From Acidimicrobiaceae bacterium (GTDB lineage: Bacteria; Actinomycetota; Acidimicrobiia; Acidimicrobiales; Ilumatobacteraceae), in NCBI GenBank assembly GCA_016722025.1, contig JADKGZ010000002.1:248001-312000 (forward strand): a stretch of 64,000 nucleotides of DNA, read 5' to 3'. The position numbers and the translations under genes are program-made. This document shows positions 52,059-61,135 of the stretch, in pieces. Below the pieces are notes generated by a model, which did no database searches, had not been told where the DNA came from, and saw nothing but the letters and a program-made list of their open reading frames with translations. Positions within the stretch are counted from its first letter, which is position 1. Each line of letters starts with the position of its first letter.

Positions 52059-52211
52059 GTCGCCCGACGGCCTACCGGCCATCACGCTCGACCACATGGG
52101 ACACGAGGGCCGGCCGCACACGAAGCCGAGCGTGCGTGCCAGGATGACGGCACAACGGCCGACCCAGGCAAGGGTGGGCCTTGACCGCCTCCGTCACGGT
52201 GGCCTATCGTT

Positions 52212-52229
52212 CTAACGAACGACCGTTAG
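52212..52229. promoter_or_regulatory. 18-bp palindrome CTAACGAACGACCGTTAG, TetR-type operator
   Basis: Outer arms CTAACG and CGTTAG are perfectly symmetric. Located 33 bases before the nitroreductase ATG and thus before the mutase operon. Confidence 0.78.
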
Positions 52230-52261
52230 GTTGTTCTTGGGGATCACACAGGGGACACGAC

Positions 52262-52945
52262 ATGGAACTCACCGATGCCATGCGCACGCAGCACGCGTGC
52301 CGCTACTACAAGCCCGACGCCGTACCGGAGCAGGTGTTCTACAACGCCGTAGAGGCCGCTCGCTTCGGCCCGCAGGGTGGCAACCGCCAGCCGGTTCGCT
52401 TCCTGATCGTCACCGATGCTGCCAAGAAGCTGCAGCTGCAGGAGTGGTACCTCCAGCCCTGGAAGGCCTACTTCGAGGCTGCGTCCAGCGGCCAGGACGA
52501 GATCCTTGCCGACAGCGGCGACGTGAAGTCCACGCACATCACGATGACCAACCCACAGAAGTCACTGGCCGACGCCGACAACTTCGCCGACCACTACGGC
52601 GAGCATCCAGCCATCGTCATCGTGCTGGCCGATCTGGAGGACACGCACCCGACCGACACCGACCTCGGTCGCCTCAGCATCGTCGGCGGAGCGTCGGTCT
52701 ACACGGTGGCACAGAACTTCTGCCTCGCCTTGCGCGACCAGGGCGTCGCCACCACGCTCACCACTCTGCTGTGCATGTTCGAGCCGCAAGTCAAGGAACT
52801 GTTCAACATCCCGGAGAACCTCTCGACGGCGGCGTTCATCGTGGCTGGCTACCCCGAGAAATCGTTCCCCACCAAGCTGTTCCGTCGCCCAGTGGAGGAG
52901 ATGGCCTTCCTCGACAGCTTCGATCGACCGCTCGGGCAGGGATGA
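52262..52945 (+). CDS. Nitroreductase-family flavoprotein
   Basis: 227 residues. N-terminal AMRTQHACRYYKPDAVPEQVFYNAVEAARFGPQGGNRQPVRFLIV is the FMN-binding start of the nitroreductase fold; C-terminal region VGGASVYTVAQNFCLALRDQGVATTLTT. NAD(P)H:flavin-dependent reduction of an unknown electrophile or enoyl thioester. ATG at 52262 follows the 18-bp operator. Its stop overlaps the mutase start (ATGA), so the two are tightly co-expressed. Confidence 0.88.
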   Translation: MELTDAMRTQHACRYYKPDAVPEQVFYNAVEAARFGPQGGNRQPVRFLIVTDAAKKLQLQEWYLQPWKAYFEAASSGQDEILADSGDVKSTHITMTNPQKSLADADNFADHYGEHPAIVIVLADLEDTHPTDTDLGRLSIVGGASVYTVAQNFCLALRDQGVATTLTTLLCMFEPQVKELFNIPENLSTAAFIVAGYPEKSFPTKLFRRPVEEMAFLDSFDRPLGQG

Positions 52946-54600
52946 CGCACGAAGCCGCACCTTCCGGCCGCACGGTTGGCTCGCTGCCACCGGCGCGGCA
53001 ATGGGCCACCGTGTCCGGGATTCCGCTGAAGGCCTACTACGGACCCGACGACCTTCCGGAGGACGCCACGGCGCTCGCACCTCCAGGTGAGGTGCCATAC
53101 GTGCGCGGCGCACACCGGTTGGGCTATCGCTCGAAGCCGTGGCGAATCTTCCAGCTGTCGGGGTATGGCAACCCTGAGGACGAAGCGGAGCGCATCCGCT
53201 ACCTGCTGGCCAAAGGTGGCACCGGCTTCATCATGGAGCACGACCGGATGACGGCCGACAACCTCTACGACGTCGACCACCCAGAGGTGGTGGCTCGTCG
53301 AGAGGACGTCGGCATCTCCGGCGCAGTCATCATGTCGGCCAACGATTGCGCCCTTGCGCTGGAAGGCATCGATCAAGGCATTCACTACGCCCACGCCGGC
53401 GGCGGCGTTGCACAGCATGCGCCTTTCGCCATGGCGGCGTACTGGACCGTGGCACTGCGCCGCGGCCTGCGACTCGATCAGTTGCAGGGCACCGGTCAGG
53501 CCGACTTCTTCCTCACCTACATCGGCTGCCCGCCGCTGCACCAGATACCGCCGGCCGCTGCGCTGAAGATCAACTGCGACATCGTCGAGTTCTGCGAACA
53601 GCACGTGCCGCGCTGGGTACCGATCTCGATGGCCGGCTACAACGGCGCCGACAGCGGCCTGAACGCATACCAGGAACTGGCAGCTGTGTTCGCCTGCAAC
53701 ATCGCCCACCTTGACGAAGTGCAGCGCCGCGGCACGGTGCCGCTGGAGAAGCTGGCGTACGCGCTCGGCGGCGTCAGCTTTCGCATGGCGATGGACTTCT
53801 TCGAAGACATCTGCAAGATCCGGGCCGCGCGCCGCATGTGGCACGACATCCTTCGCAATCGCTACGGCATCACCGACGAGCGGGCGCTGCGCCTGCGCAT
53901 ACACATCGTCACCGCCGGCTCCGCGATGACGTACCAGGAGCCGATCAACAACATCGTGCGCGGCACGGCGATGGGCCTCTCGGCAGTGCTCGCCGGCGTG
54001 CAGTCGATGGGTATCTCTGCGTATGACGAGGCACTCTCGGTGCCGTCTGAACAGGCGCACCAACAGTCGGTGCGCGCCCAGCAGATCCTGATGCACGAAA
54101 CCAATCTCACCGCCGTCGTCGACCCGCTCGGCGGCAGCTATTACGTCGAGTCGCTCACGTCGGAGCTCGAGCACCGCGCCTACGCATTCATGGACGAGAT
54201 CGAGCAAGCCGGCGGCTTCATCGCCTCGCTCGAAAGCGGGTTCCTTCACGGCCACGCCTCGGACAACCAGGTGCGCCTTGAGCAGATGATGGACGAAGGA
54301 ACACGCGCAATCGTCGGGGTCAACGTGCACACCAGCGATCACGACCCGTTCGCCATCGACGGCTTCCAGGGCTCGATCGATGCCTGGGAGAAGGGCATGG
54401 AGCGACTGGCTCGCCACCGCGCCGAGCGCGATCACTCACGAGCGATGAAGGCCCTCGAGCAGCTCGATCTGACATGCCGTGCCGGCGGCAACGTGATGGA
54501 GGCAGTCATGTCCGCAGTCGGAGACGATGTCACGGTGGGCGAGGTCGGCGAGATCTTTCGCACGGTGTACGGCTCGTGGAAGTTCCCGGTGAACTTCTGA
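52942..54600 (+). CDS. Divergent B12-dependent acyl-CoA mutase, catalytic (large) subunit
   Basis: 552 residues of the methylmalonyl-CoA mutase family without the B12 domain, as in two-subunit isobutyryl- or hydroxyisobutyryl-CoA mutases. The fold is clear (PEDEAERIRYLLAKGGTGF, YQEPINNIVRGTAMGLSAV, VDPLGGSYYVESLT). Active-site residues differ from every subtype I know: the TMRQY-type segment reads RIFQL (68-72), the substrate-Arg segment reads IGCPPL, and the invariant GYH..EAG reads GYNGADSG (Asn 234 for His). Hence the substrate is not methylmalonyl-CoA and cannot be named. Co-expressed with nitroreductase, the B12 subunit and MeaB. Confidence 0.88.
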   Translation: MTHEAAPSGRTVGSLPPARQWATVSGIPLKAYYGPDDLPEDATALAPPGEVPYVRGAHRLGYRSKPWRIFQLSGYGNPEDEAERIRYLLAKGGTGFIMEHDRMTADNLYDVDHPEVVARREDVGISGAVIMSANDCALALEGIDQGIHYAHAGGGVAQHAPFAMAAYWTVALRRGLRLDQLQGTGQADFFLTYIGCPPLHQIPPAAALKINCDIVEFCEQHVPRWVPISMAGYNGADSGLNAYQELAAVFACNIAHLDEVQRRGTVPLEKLAYALGGVSFRMAMDFFEDICKIRAARRMWHDILRNRYGITDERALRLRIHIVTAGSAMTYQEPINNIVRGTAMGLSAVLAGVQSMGISAYDEALSVPSEQAHQQSVRAQQILMHETNLTAVVDPLGGSYYVESLTSELEHRAYAFMDEIEQAGGFIASLESGFLHGHASDNQVRLEQMMDEGTRAIVGVNVHTSDHDPFAIDGFQGSIDAWEKGMERLARHRAERDHSRAMKALEQLDLTCRAGGNVMEAVMSAVGDDVTVGEVGEIFRTVYGSWKFPVNF

Positions 54601-55015
54601 TGGCCGCTCGCGTCCTCATCGCGAAGACCAGCCTCGACGGCCATTGGCGCGGCATCAACGTGGTGTCGCGGGCGCTGCGCGACGGCGGCTTCGAAGTCAT
54701 CCTCGCCGGAATGGTCACGGCCGACACCATCGCTCGCGTCGCCGCCGACGAGGACGTCGACCTGATCGGCCTCAATGTCGGCGGCCGCGTCGAAGTGGTC
54801 GAACGAATCCTCGACACCCTCGCGGCCAGCGACATCACCACGCCGGTTTTCGCCGGTGGCACCATCCCGCACTACGCGGAAGAGCGCCTTCGTGCCCGCA
54901 ACGTCACCTGCTTCCCACCGGGCTCGTCGCTCGACGACATCGTCGAGTGTGCCCGTCGACTCACCGGCACCACCAGCCGCCGAACCTCGCCGGCGAAACA
55001 CCCCAGGAGCAATGA
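54600..55015 (+). CDS. B12-binding (small) subunit of the acyl-CoA mutase
   Basis: About 137 residues. Cobalamin motif DGHWRG (Asp 13, His 15, Gly 18; DxHxxG), then the LIGLNVGG and FAGGTIP strands of the B12 fold, and the final helix LDDIVECARRL. The start overlaps the mutase stop (TGATG). As sequenced the frame has no stop near 55015 and runs 250 bases into the ligase gene. A one-base change just before would stop it at TGA 55013-55015, so I place the end there. Lower axial ligand His 15 present. Confidence 0.82.
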
Positions 55016-56625
55016 TGCCCGGTCTCACGAACTCCGTCACCGAACCGATCCGTCGCGCAACCTTCGGCGATCAACTCCGACGCCACGCGGCACGGATACC
55101 AGATCGCCCAGCGATCATCGCGTTGCACAGCCCGCTGCACGAACGGCGAGTGCTCACCTATCGCGAGCTCAACGAGCAGGCGAATCGGCTGGCCAACTCG
55201 CTCGCGGCGCAGGGGGTTGGCCTCGGCGATGTGGTGGCCACGATGGGCCGCAACACCCCTGAGTCGGTAGTGGCCTTCTGGGCCGCAGCGAAACTGGGCG
55301 CCGCGGTCACCGGGGTGAACTACACGTTCACCAGTCGCGAAATCCACTACCAACTCGAGCACTCCGAGGCCAAAGCCATCGTGTGCGAAGACGCGTTCGT
55401 CTCCAAGATCGAGGCACTCGAACAGCCCCTGCCAACGCTGGCGGTGCGGGTCGTGAACGATGCGTACTCGGATACCGCCCCTGCGAGCTGGCATCGCTTC
55501 AGCACGCTGATCGCCGCCGGCAGCGCCACCGAACCGGAAGTCGATGTCGATGAGTCGACACTGGGAATCATCCCGTACACCAGCGGCACCGAAGCGTTGC
55601 CCAAAGCCGTTGCCATTCCGCAGCGCAACTACTTCATCTCGATGATCCCCAGCTACACCACCGGCATCGGCCTCATCGAAGAGGACGTCTGGTACTACAC
55701 GATGCCGTTCCACACGATCGCAGGGATGGGCATGCAGATCTGCCTGCTCACGTTGGGTAACACCATCGTGCTGCCGTTCGCAGTCGACCCGGTGAAGGCG
55801 TTGGCCGCCTTCGTCGACGAGAAGGTAACCGTCGTCGGGCAGACACCGACCTTCTACCTGCAGGTGATCCAGGCGCCCGGATTCGACGACGCCGATCTCA
55901 CACGCATCCGACGTGCGATCACCTACGGCGGGACGATGCCGCGTGCGATGTTCGAGGGCTTCGCCACCGCCGCTCCCGACCTTGAGTGGGTCACGCTCTG
56001 GTCGCAGTCGGAGCTCACCCAAACGCCCACTATCGGACGCTTCCGCTCACTCGACGACGTGCCCAACCACGACCCTGCATGGATCGGCCGCCCCACTGCG
56101 CAGTTGGAAGTGCGCGTCATCGACGACGCCGGCAACGAAGCTGCCGAAGGCGAACTGATCTGTCGCTCTCCCGGTGTGATGCGCGGCTACTACAAGAACC
56201 CGGAGAAGACCGCCGAGGTGCTCCGCGCCGGCTGGCTGCACACCGGCGACAACGTGCGCATCGACGACGCCGGCAACCTCTACTTCATGGACCGCCAGAA
56301 GGACGTGATCAAGACCAGCGGAATGAACGTGTCCTCCGTCGAGGTCGAGCGCGTGCTCTACCAACACCCGTCAGTGATGGAGGTAGCGGTGGTGGGTGTG
56401 GCCGACGACTACTGGAGCCAGCTGGTCACCGCCTTCGTGGTGCCCCGTCCGGGCAAGTCACTCGAGATCGACGAGCTCCGTACGTTCTGCAAAGAGCAGC
56501 TCGCCGCGTACAAGGTGCCCAAGAACGTGCAGATCGTCGACGCATTGCCGAAGGACACGCAGGGCAAGATCCTCAAGCGTGAGCTGCGCCGCAATGCGGA
56601 CACCTCGGCACAGCCACCCGCCTGA
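55012..56625 (+). CDS. Acyl-CoA synthetase / AMP-dependent ligase
   Basis: About 537 residues (ATG 55012 or 55015). ANL-family motifs: P-loop variant YTSGTEALPKAV (usually YTSGTTGxPKG), GYYKNPEKTAEVLRAGWLHTGD, DRQKDVIKTSGMNVSSVEVE and the C-terminal catalytic Lys in PKDTQGKILKREL. Activates a carboxylic acid to its CoA thioester for the crotonase and mutase steps. Follows the B12 subunit and precedes MeaB. Confidence 0.9.
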   Translation: MMPGLTNSVTEPIRRATFGDQLRRHAARIPDRPAIIALHSPLHERRVLTYRELNEQANRLANSLAAQGVGLGDVVATMGRNTPESVVAFWAAAKLGAAVTGVNYTFTSREIHYQLEHSEAKAIVCEDAFVSKIEALEQPLPTLAVRVVNDAYSDTAPASWHRFSTLIAAGSATEPEVDVDESTLGIIPYTSGTEALPKAVAIPQRNYFISMIPSYTTGIGLIEEDVWYYTMPFHTIAGMGMQICLLTLGNTIVLPFAVDPVKALAAFVDEKVTVVGQTPTFYLQVIQAPGFDDADLTRIRRAITYGGTMPRAMFEGFATAAPDLEWVTLWSQSELTQTPTIGRFRSLDDVPNHDPAWIGRPTAQLEVRVIDDAGNEAAEGELICRSPGVMRGYYKNPEKTAEVLRAGWLHTGDNVRIDDAGNLYFMDRQKDVIKTSGMNVSSVEVERVLYQHPSVMEVAVVGVADDYWSQLVTAFVVPRPGKSLEIDELRTFCKEQLAAYKVPKNVQIVDALPKDTQGKILKRELRRNADTSAQPPA

Positions 56626-56643
56626 CGAGCAGGGGCGGCAACG

Positions 56644-57619
56644 ATGACAGTCGACGATCAAGACGGTGCGGCCGCGCTTCTGCGCAGTGCCATTGCCGGT
56701 GATCGACGCGCGCTCGCACGGTTGCTGACGGTCGTTGAAGCTGGCGGCGACGAGCTCCACTCCATCGCCGCCGCGATCTTCGCCGCCGGTCGCGGCGCCC
56801 ACACCGTCGGCCTCACCGGCTCGCCCGGCGCCGGCAAGTCGACCCTCACCGACGCGCTGGTCGGCGAGATCCTGCTACGCGACGGCAAGGCGGCCGTGGT
56901 TGCGGTGGACCCCTCCTCGCCGTACAGCGGCGGCGCGATCCTCGGCGATCGGGTGCGCCTGAGCGACGCACACTCACTGCGTGATGACGTGTACATGCGC
57001 TCGCTCGCCAGCCGCGGTCAGCTGGGCGGGCTGTCGCTCGCGGTGCCCAGCGCCGTCCGCGCGCTCGATGCCGCCGGATGGCCGGTGGTGCTCATCGAAA
57101 CCGTCGGCGTGGGCCAATCGGAGATCGCCATCGCCGACAACGCCGACACCACAGTGGTGGTGGTCAACCCAGGCTGGGGCGACGAAGTGCAGGCGAACAA
57201 AGCGGGCCTGCTGGAGATCGCCGACGTGCTGGTGGTGAACAAGGCCGACCGAGCGGGCGCCGATGCAACCGTGCGCGACCTGGAACGGATGCTGCACCTC
57301 GGCTCCGCCCGGCCGTGGACACCGGCGGTCGTGACCACGGTGGCAACCGACGGCATCGGCCTGGACAGTCTGTGGGATGTGATCTGTGCGCACCGGCGCC
57401 ACCTCGACGACAGCGGCGAGGGTGCCCGCCGTCGTGCACAACGGCGGATGGCCGAGGTGCGCGAACGGGTGCGCCACCTGTTGTCCCGGGCGACCACCAC
57501 CGCCGAGGGCACCCCTGCAGGCCGCGAGCTGCTCGAGTTGGTGAGCGCCGGGTCGCTCGACCCTGTCCGCGGCAGCACGACTGATTCGCATCGCCGACCG
57601 AGTCGCCGGCGGCGACTGA
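56644..57619 (+). CDS. meaB: MeaB/ArgK-family GTPase, mutase chaperone (frameshift near 57566)
   Basis: About 325 residues when rejoined. P-loop GSPGAGKST (about 59-67), VDPSSPYSGGAILGDRVR switch region, IETVGVGQSE and base-specificity NKAD. Protects or reloads B12-dependent mutases, which fits its place after the mutase genes. The C-terminus in frame (RGSTTDSHRRP...) is nonsense running to 58302 antisense to the TetR gene; shifting near 57566 gives AAARLIRIADRVAGGD and a stop at 57617-57619, the normal family end. Confidence 0.88.
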
Positions 57620-57633
57620 CAGCATCGGCTGCT

Positions 57634-58218
57634 TCAGCGAGCGCCGAGGATGCGGTTGACCGTGATGTCGGCATAGGCGTCGGCCACTTCGACGATGGAC
57701 ATCCTGCCCCGATCGCGATACCAGTCGTTGACGCTGTTGACCATGCCGAGCACCGCCAGCACCGCCAGGTGCGGGTCGTCGCACTCGAACTCACCGTTCG
57801 CACGCCCTTCGACGATCAGCCGCTCGAACGCGTCTTGATACGAGCGGCGGTACGTCTGGATGTCGGTGTAGTGCTCCGGTGCATTGGTGCGCAGCTCCTG
57901 CAGTTCGCGCAAGCCGACAGCTTCCTCCAGCCGGTGCTCGTGGAAGTAGATGATGTGGTCGTACACCAGCTTGCGCACTCGTGCGGCATGCGTCGGGTTG
58001 GGGCTGAGATCGGCCAGCTGGCCCTCGATGAAGGCACGGTTGTAGTCGTGCGCGATGGCATAGAGCAGCTCGGTCTTCGACGGGAAGTGGTGGTACAGGC
58101 TGGAGCCGCGGATGCCCACGGCGTCGGCGATGGCTCGCATGCCCACTGCGTGATACCCGTGCTGCGCGAAGAGCTCGGTTGCCGCGATCATGATTTCATC
58201 CCGTCGCGAAATGGACAT
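57634..58218 (-). CDS. TetR-family regulator, KstR2-like, probable cluster repressor
   Basis: 194 residues. HTH ATELFAQHGYHAVGMRAIADAVGIRGSSLYHHFPSKTELL and a ligand pocket domain (YDHIIYFHEHRLEEAVGLRELQEL) like acyl-CoA-responsive actinobacterial TetR proteins. Divergent from the ABC importer genes with an 18-bp palindrome between them, and the same palindrome precedes the PPOX and nitroreductase-mutase genes. Probably relieved by an acyl-CoA intermediate. Confidence 0.88.
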   Translation of the reverse strand: MSISRRDEIMIAATELFAQHGYHAVGMRAIADAVGIRGSSLYHHFPSKTELLYAIAHDYNRAFIEGQLADLSPNPTHAARVRKLVYDHIIYFHEHRLEEAVGLRELQELRTNAPEHYTDIQTYRRSYQDAFERLIVEGRANGEFECDDPHLAVLAVLGMVNSVNDWYRDRGRMSIVEVADAYADITVNRILGAR

Positions 58219-58274
58219 CGACCCTCACTCACCGCTCGTCTGGCCGCTCACCCTAGCGCAACGCGCTTGACCCC

Positions 58275-58292
58275 CGGTCGAACGTTCGTTAG
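58275..58292. promoter_or_regulatory. 18-bp palindrome-like site CGGTCGAACGTTCGTTAG
   Basis: Core CGAACGTTCG is perfectly symmetric and the right arm CGTTAG matches the other two sites. Lies between the divergent TetR (start 58218) and substrate-binding protein (58372) genes, as expected for an autoregulated repressor. Confidence 0.72.
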
Positions 58293-58371
58293 GCTGCGAT
58301 GATCGGTCGCTCTGGCCGATCCGTTCAGCATCATGGGGGTGTCTGTGACGGCGTCAACTTGGGGGACCCGT

Positions 58372-59592
58372 ATGAATCGCAGTACTCGCGGACGAAGCCG
58401 CGCTCTCGTTGCCCTGCTCTGCGTCGGCGCCATCGCGCTCGCTGCATGCGGCTCGGACAGCGACAGCTCGTCAACCGCAGCCGACGGCACAACCGCAGCC
58501 AGCAACGACACCAGCGCACCGGCCAGCGACATCCTCGCCGAGGCCACGCGCATCAGCGAGCTCGCCAGCACCGGTCTGGTGTTCGCGGCCGCCGACTCCG
58601 ACGTCGCATCGACCGACATCGTGGCCCAGACAGGCTGGCTCGGCCCGGAGAGCACGCCGGCGCCGCCGGCGGACGTCAACCTGCAGATCATCATCTGCGC
58701 ACCAGGCACCGCCTGCGAGACCGCCGCCAACTACGCCGTGGAAGCCGCAGAGGCAATCGGCTGGACTGCCGAGATTGTGCCCGGCGCCGGCACGCCGGAG
58801 AGCTTCACACAGGCGTTCGACACTGCGCTGTCGAAGAGCCCTGACGTCATCATGACGATGGCCGTGCCCGACGTGCTCGTCGGCGCGTCGCTGGCCAAGG
58901 CCAAGGAACAAGGCGTTGTCACCATCTCGGTTGCCGATGCACCAAACGCCTCCGGCCCCGATGCTTACGACGCCTACGTGTCGTACCGCATGCCGCTCAT
59001 GCACCAGGTCAACGCCTACAACATCATCGCTGAGACCAGCGGCAAGGCGAACGTGATCCTCATCAACGACTCGGCCTTCCCGAACCTGGTGGAAAGCAAC
59101 AAGCAGTTCCAGAAGGTCACGTCGCAGTGCGCAGACTGCACGGTCAAGGTCGTCGACTGGCAGATCACCGATGCGCTCGACCCGGTGAAGGCCGACAGCG
59201 CCATCACCGCCGCGCTGCAGGCCAACCCAGATGCCACCCACCTGGTGTTGCCATACTCGATCGGCATGAGCTCGGTTGTCGAGGCCGTCCGCAAGGCCGG
59301 CAAGACCGACTCGGTGAAGGTCGTCAGCAAGGACGGCGACGAGATCGGCCTGCAAGCAATTGCCAGCGGCGGTAGCTCGGCAAACGCAGGTGTCTCGCTG
59401 GAATGGGTTGCCTACGCCGGAGTCGACGAAGCGATCCGTGGTGTCACCAAGAGTGGCTATACCCCCACCGAGAGCCTCGGTCTCGGGGTGCACCTGTTCA
59501 CGACCGCCAACACCCCCGCCGACGGCGCCGCCGACTACACGCAGTTCTTCGACTACAAGGCCAAGTATCTCGAGCTGTGGGGCGTGAGCTGA
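58372..59592 (+). CDS. Substrate-binding lipoprotein of a ribose/simple-sugar-type ABC importer
   Basis: 406 residues from ATG 58372. Lipobox IALAACGS (Cys 26), Thr/Ser linker, then a periplasmic-binding-protein type 1 fold (NLQIIICAPGTACETAANYAVEAAEAIGWTAEI; SPDVIMTMAV; NPDATHLVLPY). Binds the imported ligand outside the membrane. Despite the sugar-type family, its location implies it captures the compound degraded by the acyl-CoA cluster. Confidence 0.88.
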   Translation: MNRSTRGRSRALVALLCVGAIALAACGSDSDSSSTAADGTTAASNDTSAPASDILAEATRISELASTGLVFAAADSDVASTDIVAQTGWLGPESTPAPPADVNLQIIICAPGTACETAANYAVEAAEAIGWTAEIVPGAGTPESFTQAFDTALSKSPDVIMTMAVPDVLVGASLAKAKEQGVVTISVADAPNASGPDAYDAYVSYRMPLMHQVNAYNIIAETSGKANVILINDSAFPNLVESNKQFQKVTSQCADCTVKVVDWQITDALDPVKADSAITAALQANPDATHLVLPYSIGMSSVVEAVRKAGKTDSVKVVSKDGDEIGLQAIASGGSSANAGVSLEWVAYAGVDEAIRGVTKSGYTPTESLGLGVHLFTTANTPADGAADYTQFFDYKAKYLELWGVS

Positions 59593-59632
59593 CCACCCGC
59601 GCGGGCCGGCTCGACGGGTAACACGCAACACC

Positions 59633-61135
59633 ATGAACGTTTCGCCAGAGTCACCGGCCATGGCCACGCGCAGCCTGCGCAAGGTCTACGGCGGCACGGT
59701 GGCCCTCGCGGACGTCAACATCGACGTGCGGCCCGGAGAAATCCACGGCCTGCTCGGTGAGAACGGAGCCGGAAAGTCGACGCTGGTTCGGCTGATGGCA
59801 GGTGTGGAAAGCGCAGATGGGGGCTCGCTGTCGTTCTTCGGCAGCGAGCTCCCGCCGCGCTTCTCACCCGACACCGTCGCTCAGCACGGCGTGGTCTTCA
59901 TTCACCAGAACCTCGGCGTGATCGACGATCTGTCCGTCGCCGAGAACATCGCACTGGCCTCCGGCTACGTGCACAAAGGGCCGTTCATCTCCTGGGTTGG
60001 CACCCGCCGGCGGGCGATGAAGGCACTGCAGACCATGGGCGTCGACATCCACCCAGACACCCGCGTGGGCGATCTTCCGATGGCCTTGCGATCCGTGACA
60101 GCGATCGCCCGCGCGCTGATGCAAGACGTACGGCTGCTGGTGCTCGATGAGCCCACGGCCACTCTCGGCCCGCATGAAGTGGACACCCTCTTCAAGATCC
60201 TGCGGCGGCTGCGCGATCAAGGCGTCGCCATCATCCTCATCACCCACAGGTTGGACGAAGTGTTGGCCATCACGGATCGAGTGACGGTGCTGCGCGACGG
60301 CCGCGTCACAGGCGTGGCGCGCTCCTGCGATGTCACAGAATCCGAGTTGGTGCGGATGATCATCGGCAGCGAACTGCCCGCCCGCCCCACTGCCGCTTCT
60401 ACTTCCGGCGAGACGGTCATCACCTTCGACGCCGCCGTCGCGGGAGGTGTCGGCCCGCTGACGTTTGCCGCACACGCCGGCGAGGTGCTGGGCATCACCG
60501 GCCTCAGCGGCGCCGGCCACACGATGGTGCCTGCCATGGTGTTCGGCCTCGAGCGGCTGCGCCGCGGAACGATGACGCTCGATGGGGAACCGTTCGCACC
60601 GCACAGTCCGGCCGAAGCAACGAAGCGAGGTTGCTCGCTGGTACCCGCCGATCGCAATGGCGCCGGCGCCGTGCCGGCCATGGACCTGCGCGAGAACCTG
60701 AACCTGAACCCGACACAGCCGTGGATACGTGCGCCGCGACGACGACGCGAGAACGCGAGTGCGACGGCCCTGCTGCGCGAGTTCGATGTGCGCCCACCGC
60801 TGCCCATGGCGGAGTTCTCCACGCTGAGCGGCGGCAACGCACAAAAGGTCGTGCTGGCTCGTTGTCTGTCCGCGCACCCGCGCCTGCTCGTGTTGGAGGA
60901 GCCAACGGCGGCGGTCGACATCGGCGCCCGCTCCGAGATCCATCACCGCGTCCGGGCAATCGCTGCCTCAGGGCAGGCGGTGATCCTGGTCAGCTCCGAT
61001 CTGGAAGAGGTCGAACAGGTCTGCGACCGGGCGATCGTGATGGAACGAGGGCAGATCAGAGGAATCCTGAAGGGACGATCCGTGACCACATCCGCATTAC
61101 TCGAAGCCGCCTACGGGGTGACCGTCAATGGTTGA
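59633..61135 (+). CDS. ABC importer tandem ATPase, RbsA-like
   Basis: 500 residues with two ABC modules. First: Walker A GENGAGKST, Walker B LLVLDEPTATL, H-loop ITHR. Second: altered Walker A (GLSGAGHTM), signature LSGGNAQKV, Walker B LLVLEEPTAAVD. The second nucleotide site is degenerate, as usual in RbsA proteins. Overlaps the permease start by eight bases. Confidence 0.92.
   Translation: MNVSPESPAMATRSLRKVYGGTVALADVNIDVRPGEIHGLLGENGAGKSTLVRLMAGVESADGGSLSFFGSELPPRFSPDTVAQHGVVFIHQNLGVIDDLSVAENIALASGYVHKGPFISWVGTRRRAMKALQTMGVDIHPDTRVGDLPMALRSVTAIARALMQDVRLLVLDEPTATLGPHEVDTLFKILRRLRDQGVAIILITHRLDEVLAITDRVTVLRDGRVTGVARSCDVTESELVRMIIGSELPARPTAASTSGETVITFDAAVAGGVGPLTFAAHAGEVLGITGLSGAGHTMVPAMVFGLERLRRGTMTLDGEPFAPHSPAEATKRGCSLVPADRNGAGAVPAMDLRENLNLNPTQPWIRAPRRRRENASATALLREFDVRPPLPMAEFSTLSGGNAQKVVLARCLSAHPRLLVLEEPTAAVDIGARSEIHHRVRAIAASGQAVILVSSDLEEVEQVCDRAIVMERGQIRGILKGRSVTTSALLEAAYGVTVNG

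Noticed and set aside
55016..55262. C-terminal tail of the B12 subunit frame
   Set aside because: It runs out of frame through the ligase start and looks like a shadow; the B12 fold is complete before 55000.
57620..58302. C-terminal extension of the MeaB reading frame
   Set aside because: It is antisense to the TetR gene and nonsense. The family C-terminus appears in the next frame and stops at 57619.
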